NCBI GenBank assembly: GCA_001275005.1
Contig: JWZX01001164.1
Location: 1-11,055, forward strand
Source of the DNA: Chrysochromulina tobinii
Lineage: Eukaryota > Haptophyta > Prymnesiales > Chrysochromulinaceae
Length of the DNA: 11,055 bases
Direction: 5' to 3'
Under the pieces are notes generated by a model. It ran no database searches. It was not told the origin of the DNA and saw only the letters and a program-made list of their open reading frames with translations. Below are positions 1-6,000 of this stretch, in pieces. The position numbers and the translations under genes were made by a program. The first letter of the stretch is position 1; each line of letters begins with the position of its first letter.

Positions 1-2
1 CG

Positions 3-3000
3 CCCCCCCCGCCGCCGCCGCCCTCCAGCGGAGGGATCTGCGCCGATCTGTTGAACAGCGGCGTGACTTACACGGACGGCAGTCCCGTGCCGTGCACCTA
101 CTTCACAACAAACCCGAACCTTTGCGCTACCTATACCACCGCGCAGACCAATTGCCCGATCTCGTGCAGCACGTGCACCTTCGGCGCCGGACCGCCGTCG
201 ACCGTCTGGTGGACGGTTCTTGAAGGCTCGTGGTATTGTGAGGTTTCTTGGGACGGCCTGTGCGTCAGCGATGGCTGGGGTGACTATGGCAACTACGAGT
301 CTTGTCAGATGCGAGCGGAACGATCAATGGCTATCACATCCACCGAGTTTGACACCGAGCGGAACTACGATCTCATCACTGTCAACGGTGTCTCTTACGA
401 CGGCGAATCTCTGACCAATGGGCCGATGAATGTGCAAGTGGCTGCCGGAACCATCATGACCTGGTCGACCGATGGTTCGGTCGTGAGATCGGGCTTTACA
501 ATCTGTGCGTCTCCCAACTCGACCAACTCGACTGCGGCGCCACCAACACCGCCAGCACCACCAGCACCACCACCAGCACCACCAGAACCACCAGCAGCAC
601 CACCCACGCCGCCTTCGCTTCCGCCCGCGCCGCCGCCGCCATCACCACGTCCGTCGCCGCCCTCACCACCCTCACGCCCCCCGGCACTGCCTCCCAAACC
701 AGCTCAGCCTGGCTGGAGGTACATTACTCCCCAAGGTCGCAGGCAGTACCCTCCTCCAATTAATTATGCACAAGACCTTCGGCCAGGCGGCCACCCGACA
801 GCATTTGCGCCACCTAACTGCTCGGCACAAGGGCGAGTGGGCTGCGTCGCCATGCCCAAGCCTGCTCGTGCGAAGCCCGCGCCAGGGGTCAGAGCTGCGC
901 TCTTGCCGCCAGCGTGCTCCTTGAACGGAATACTGATCTGGAACACGTCGTCCTCCGAGCCCGGATGCCTGCGCCTGCCCAAGCCTTTGGCGAGGATCGC
1001 TCTCCCGTCCTCGCCACTGGGCAGCGCTCAGATCGTGACCCGATTTTTGGATATAAGCAGCTACGCTCTGCCGGCGAATCTCGTCAGCGCGGACACACGC
1101 TCGATCGCGGTGGCGGATGTGGACGGCGATGGCGACCTTGACGTGCTGCTCGGGAACGCTAACAGTTCCTGCCGAGTACTGCTGAACGCGGGCGACGGCA
1201 CCTTTCCGACGAGCATCGAACTGCCATACGTTGCGGGTGATATAACGCACTCGATCGCGGCGGCAGATATGGACGGCGACGGCGACCTTGACGTGCTGCT
1301 TGGGAACTTTGGCCGTCCCAGCCGCATGCTGCTCAACGCGGGCGGCGGAACCGTAGACGGCACAACCTTCACCTTGCCGACGAGTTTCGTGCTGCCAGGC
1401 GGCAACGCGCAGACGAACTCGATCATGGCGGCGGACGTGGACGGTGACGGCGACCTGGATGTGCTGCTGGGGAACTCGAACTCGGCTGCTCTGAGCTCTG
1501 AAGTGGTGCTCACGACCAGCCAAGTGGTGCTCAACGTGGGTGGCGGATGCCAAGCAGCAGCGTGCTTCCCGAGGAACGTTGCGCTGCCAGGCCCCCTCGC
1601 GGACACGAATTCGATCGCGGCGGCGGATGTGGACGGCGACGGCGACCTGGACGTGCTGCTTGGGAACTCTGGCAGTACTAGGAGTCCTTGCCGAGTGCTG
1701 CTCAACGTGGGCAACGGCACCTTCCCGACGAGCATTGACCTGCCCGGCGGCATCGGTGACACGAATTCGATCGCGGCAGCGGATGTGGACGGCGACGGCG
1801 ACCTGGACTTGCTGCTGGGGAACTCTGGCACTCCCAGCCGAGTTCTGCTCAATGCGGGCGACGGCAGCTTCACGACGAGCATCACGCTGCCTGGTGGTGC
1901 CGTGGACACGCGCTCGATCGCGGCAGCGGATGTGGACGGCGACGGCGACCTGGACTTGCTGCTTGGGAACTCTGGCAGTCCCAGCCGAGTTCTGCTCAAT
2001 GAGGGCGACGGCAGCTTCCCGACGAGCATCACGCTGCCTGGCGGTGCCGTGGACACGAAATCGATCGCGGCGGCGGATGTGGACGGCGACGGCGACCTCG
2101 ACGTGCTGCTTGGGAACGCTGACACCAGTCCCAGCCGAGTGCTGCTCACCACAGGCGACGGCAGCTTCTCGACGAGCATCGAGCTGCCCGGCAACATCAT
2201 GCAAACGTACTCGATCGCGGCAGCGGATGTGGACGGCGACGGCGACCTCGACGTGCTGCTTGGGAACTCTGGCAGCCCCAGCCGAGTGCTGCTCAACGCG
2301 GGCGACGGCACCTTCCCGACGAGCATTATGCTCCCCGGCGCCGGCGAGTCCACATTATCGATCGTGGCGGCGGACGCGGACAGCGACGGCGACCTCGACG
2401 TGCTGCTAGGAAACGCTCGCAGTCCCAGCCGATTGTTACGCAATGTGGGCAATGGCATCTTCGTGAGCATCGAGCTGCCATACGTTGCGGGTGAAATAAC
2501 GCATTCGATTGCGGCGGCGGACGTGGACGGCGACGGCAACCTCGACGTGCTGCTTGGGAACTCTGGCAGTCCCAGCCGAGTGCTGCTCAACGCGGGCAAC
2601 GGCGTCTCCTGGACGAGCATCGAGCTGCCCGGCGGTAACGCGAACACGAGGTCGATCGCGGCGGCGGACGTCGACGGCGACGGTGACCTCGACGTGCTGC
2701 TTGGGAACGATGGCAGTCCCAGCCGAGTGGTGCTCAATGCGGGCGACGGCACCTTACCGACGAGCATCATCGAACTGCCTGGTGGTAACGCGAACACGAA
2801 CTCGATTGCGGCTGCGGACGTTGACGGCGACGGCGACCTGGACGTGCTGCTGGGGAACGTTGGCAGTCCCAGCCAAGTGCTGCGCAACGACGGCGGCGGC
2901 ACCTTCGTGAGCATCGAGCTGCCCGGCGGTAACGCGAACACGAACTCGATCGCGGCGGCAGATGTGGACGGCGACGGCGACCTCGACCTGCTGCTAGGGA

Positions 3001-6000
3001 ACGATGGCTTTAGCCGAGTGCTACTCAACTCGGGCGGCGGAACACTAACAGACTCAACCTTCCCGCAACAGTCGAGCATTGAGCTGCCCGGCGGCAGCGC
3101 GGACACGAGGTCGATCGCCGCGGCGGACGTGGACGGCGACGGCGACCTCGACGTGCTGCTTGGCATCTCCGGCAGCCTCAGCCGCGTGGTGCCCTTCATC
3201 AGGTGTTCCGCATTTGGCACTGCACGCAGCCGCTACGGCAACGGATGCGTCCGCTGCCCTGCTCCGTCCTCACGCCGTGACAACGCCTTCGACGTTTGCT
3301 CCGAGTGCAACGAGCACACCCAGGTCGATGGCTCCGGCGTGTGCGTCCCTTGCACCGAGGGCAGCGAGCGCGTCATCGGCGCACCCAGCTGCACGCGCTG
3401 CCCTGCGGGCAAGCGCCACGCGGCCAAAGGCACCGCCTGCATCCCCTGTTCTCCGGGCGAATACGTCGACTTCGCAGGTCTCTTTGATCCATCGTCGTGC
3501 TTGCCCTGTCTACCGGGCTCGTACAACCCGACGTTTGGTGCGAGCGTATGCAGGCCCTGCGAGGCCGGATATTATACTTCGAACTTGAACTCGCTCACGT
3601 GCTTACCTTGCCAGCTAATCCAAGGCGGTTACTACTGCCCCCAGGGCGCCAAAGCCGCGACTCCATGCCCAGCTGGCACGCACAAGAACGTCTCGCTGAG
3701 CGTGATGACGTCTGAAAATCAGTGTGTCGACTGCCCGGTCGGCACATCGTGCTCTGTGGGCTCCGCCGAGGCGGTGCCGTGTGCTGCGGGCACGTACAAC
3801 AACCGGCCAAAGCAGGAGACGTGCCTCAAATGCGCAGCGGGCTCGTTCCAGAATGGTACTGGTCAGACGTCGTGCAACACGTGCTCAGATGGCGGCTACT
3901 ACTGCGCCGAGGGTGCGGCGGCCGCGCTGCCATGCCCAGCCGGTACGCGCAAGAACCCCTTGGTGAGCGTCATGACGTCCGTCAATCAGTGCGTCGTCTG
4001 CCCAGTCGGCACGTCGTGCTCTGTGGGCTCGGCCGTGGCGGTGCCATGTGCTCCGGGCACGTACAACAACGAGTCAGGGCAGGAGACGTGCGTGAAGTGC
4101 GCACCGGGCTCCTTCCAAAGGTTGGCTGGTCGGACGTCGTGCAACCCGTGCAAGTCGGCCCACTACTGCGAGTTGGGCGCGGCGGCCGCGCTGCCGTGCC
4201 CTGGCGGCACGCACAAGAACGCCTCGCTGAGCGTGATGACGTCCGCCAATCAGTGCGTCGACTGCCCGGTCGGCACGTCGTGCTCTGTCGGCTCGGCCGA
4301 GGCGGTGCTGTGTGCTCCTGGCACGTACAACAACCAATCGCGGCAGGAGACGTGCGTCAAGTGCGCACCGGGCTCGTTCCAAGATGAGGCTGGCCAGACG
4401 TCGTGCAAAAATTGCACACAGGGCTACTACTGCGCCGAGGGCGCGGCGGCCGCGCTGCCGTGCCCTGGCGGCACGCACAAGAACGCCTCTCTGAGCGTGA
4501 TGAGGTCCGTCGATCAGTGCGTCGTGTGCCCGGTCGGCACGTCGTGCTCTGTGGGCTCGGCCGAGGCGGTGCCGTGTGCTCCGGGCACGTACAACAACGA
4601 ATCGCGGCAGGAGACGTGCGTGAAGTGCGCACCGGGCTTCTTCCAAAGGTTGCCTGGCCAGACGTCGTGCATCCCGTGCACGCAGGGCTACTACTGCGAG
4701 TTGGGCGCGGCGGCCGCGCTGCCGTGCGATGGCGGCACGCACACGAACGCCTCGCTGAGCGTGATGACGTCCGCCAATCAGTGCGTCGTCTGCCCTGCGG
4801 GCACGAGCTGCTCCGTCGGCTCGGCCACGCCCAGGCTCTGCCTACCTGGCTCGTTCAGCGCAGCCGAAAAGACTCAATCGTGCGACCTGTGCCCGAGAGG
4901 AAAGTTCACGTCGACGTCGGGTAACACGGCCTGCCAGCCGTGCGAACGGGGCTTCCTGTGCGTCGAGGGCGCGAGCGCGCCGCAGCCCTGCCCGGGCGGC
5001 ACCCACGCCAACCAGACTGTGCTCAATCTCACCGGCTACCTCGGCTCTCTGAGCGAGTGCATCGTCTGCCCTGCAGGCACGAGCTGCTCCGTCGGCTCCG
5101 CCGCGCCCAAACCCTGCCTTCCTGGCTCCTACAACAACCAGACACAGAAGGAGACGTGCACGCCCTGCGCAGCGGGCTCCTTTGAGAACCGTGCTGGCCA
5201 GACGTCGTGCTTCCCTTGCACGCCCGGCTACTACTGCGCCGAGGGCGCCGCCACCCCCGTGCCGTGCCCTCGCGGCAAGTACAACAATCGGACGGGCCTC
5301 GAGTCCGAGGCGGGCTGCGTGCCGGTCGGCTTTGGCTATTGGGCTCCGACGGGGAGCGTGTTCCCCATCCCGTGCCCCTCGGGCTTCTCGTGCCCTGGGT
5401 ACTCAAACGACAATGTTCACTTTGGCTCCCAGCCCATCATTCTCCCGACGGGTGGCCTGACCCCGGTGGTCGTTGTCGAGACGCAGACAGTCGAGACGAT
5501 CACGGGCTCTCTCTCCCTCAACGCGCCACTCTCGTCCTTCTTGAACAACGATTCCCTGCAGCTCCAGTATCGCCAAGCCATCGCCACGCAGCTCGGCGTT
5601 CCGTGGCAGGAACCCGGATGGGACCTGCAGCTCAACTTTTCGGCGGCGTCGCCGTCTCCACCAGCGGCTGGGCGTCGGCTTCAGACGGGCTCCACCATCG
5701 TCACGTACACCATCGTTCGGACGGTGACCACCAATCCCACCACCAGCAACGCCACCAGCAATGTCACCTCGAGCGGTCCGCCTATCGTGGCCCCATCTTT
5801 TACTCTCAACAACCTCAATCCCGAGGTCCTCGGCGCCGCTCTCGGTGCGTCTGTGGCCAACCTCGTGGCACCCACCGCAACCGTGGTCCAGCAGACCGTG
5901 ACCGTCATTCGAGAGCGCGTGTGCCCGAGGGGCTTCTGGTGCACTGCCGGGATCGAGGTTCCGTGTGAGAAGGGGTTTTACAACCCGACCACAAACGCCG

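Noticed and set aside
51-53. TTG at 51 as the start codon of the giant gene
   Set aside because: It lies inside the ShKT-like module after its first cysteine, and the frame continues upstream through polyproline codons to the window edge.
39-176. ShKT module read as a venom-type toxin
   Set aside because: The six-Cys fold is a widespread extracellular module. Here it is part of a giant membrane protein, with nothing pointing to toxicity.
672-2204. 510-codon minus-strand frame
   Set aside because: Also a shadow of the repetitive GC-rich gene 1 sequence; its product is a low-complexity Arg/Val/His-rich repeat.
1116-3126. 147-bp repeat period equal to nucleosomal DNA length
   Set aside because: The period is fully explained by a 49-residue protein repeat, and several copies deviate (144 to 192 bp). 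No other sign of nucleosome positioning can be read here.
1061-3220. 719-codon open frame on the minus strand opposite the VCBS repeats
   Set aside because: It exactly shadows the repeat array. Each near-identical 147-bp copy (a multiple of three) keeps the same stop-free antisense frame, giving a monotonous Ser/Pro/Thr-rich product with no independent domain or start context.
4074-4742. 222-codon minus-strand and 221-codon plus-strand alternative frames in the Cys-rich array
   Set aside because: The 264-bp unit is a multiple of three, so any stop-free alternative frame repeats. The real frame has the conserved cysteines, while these give Arg-rich nonsense.
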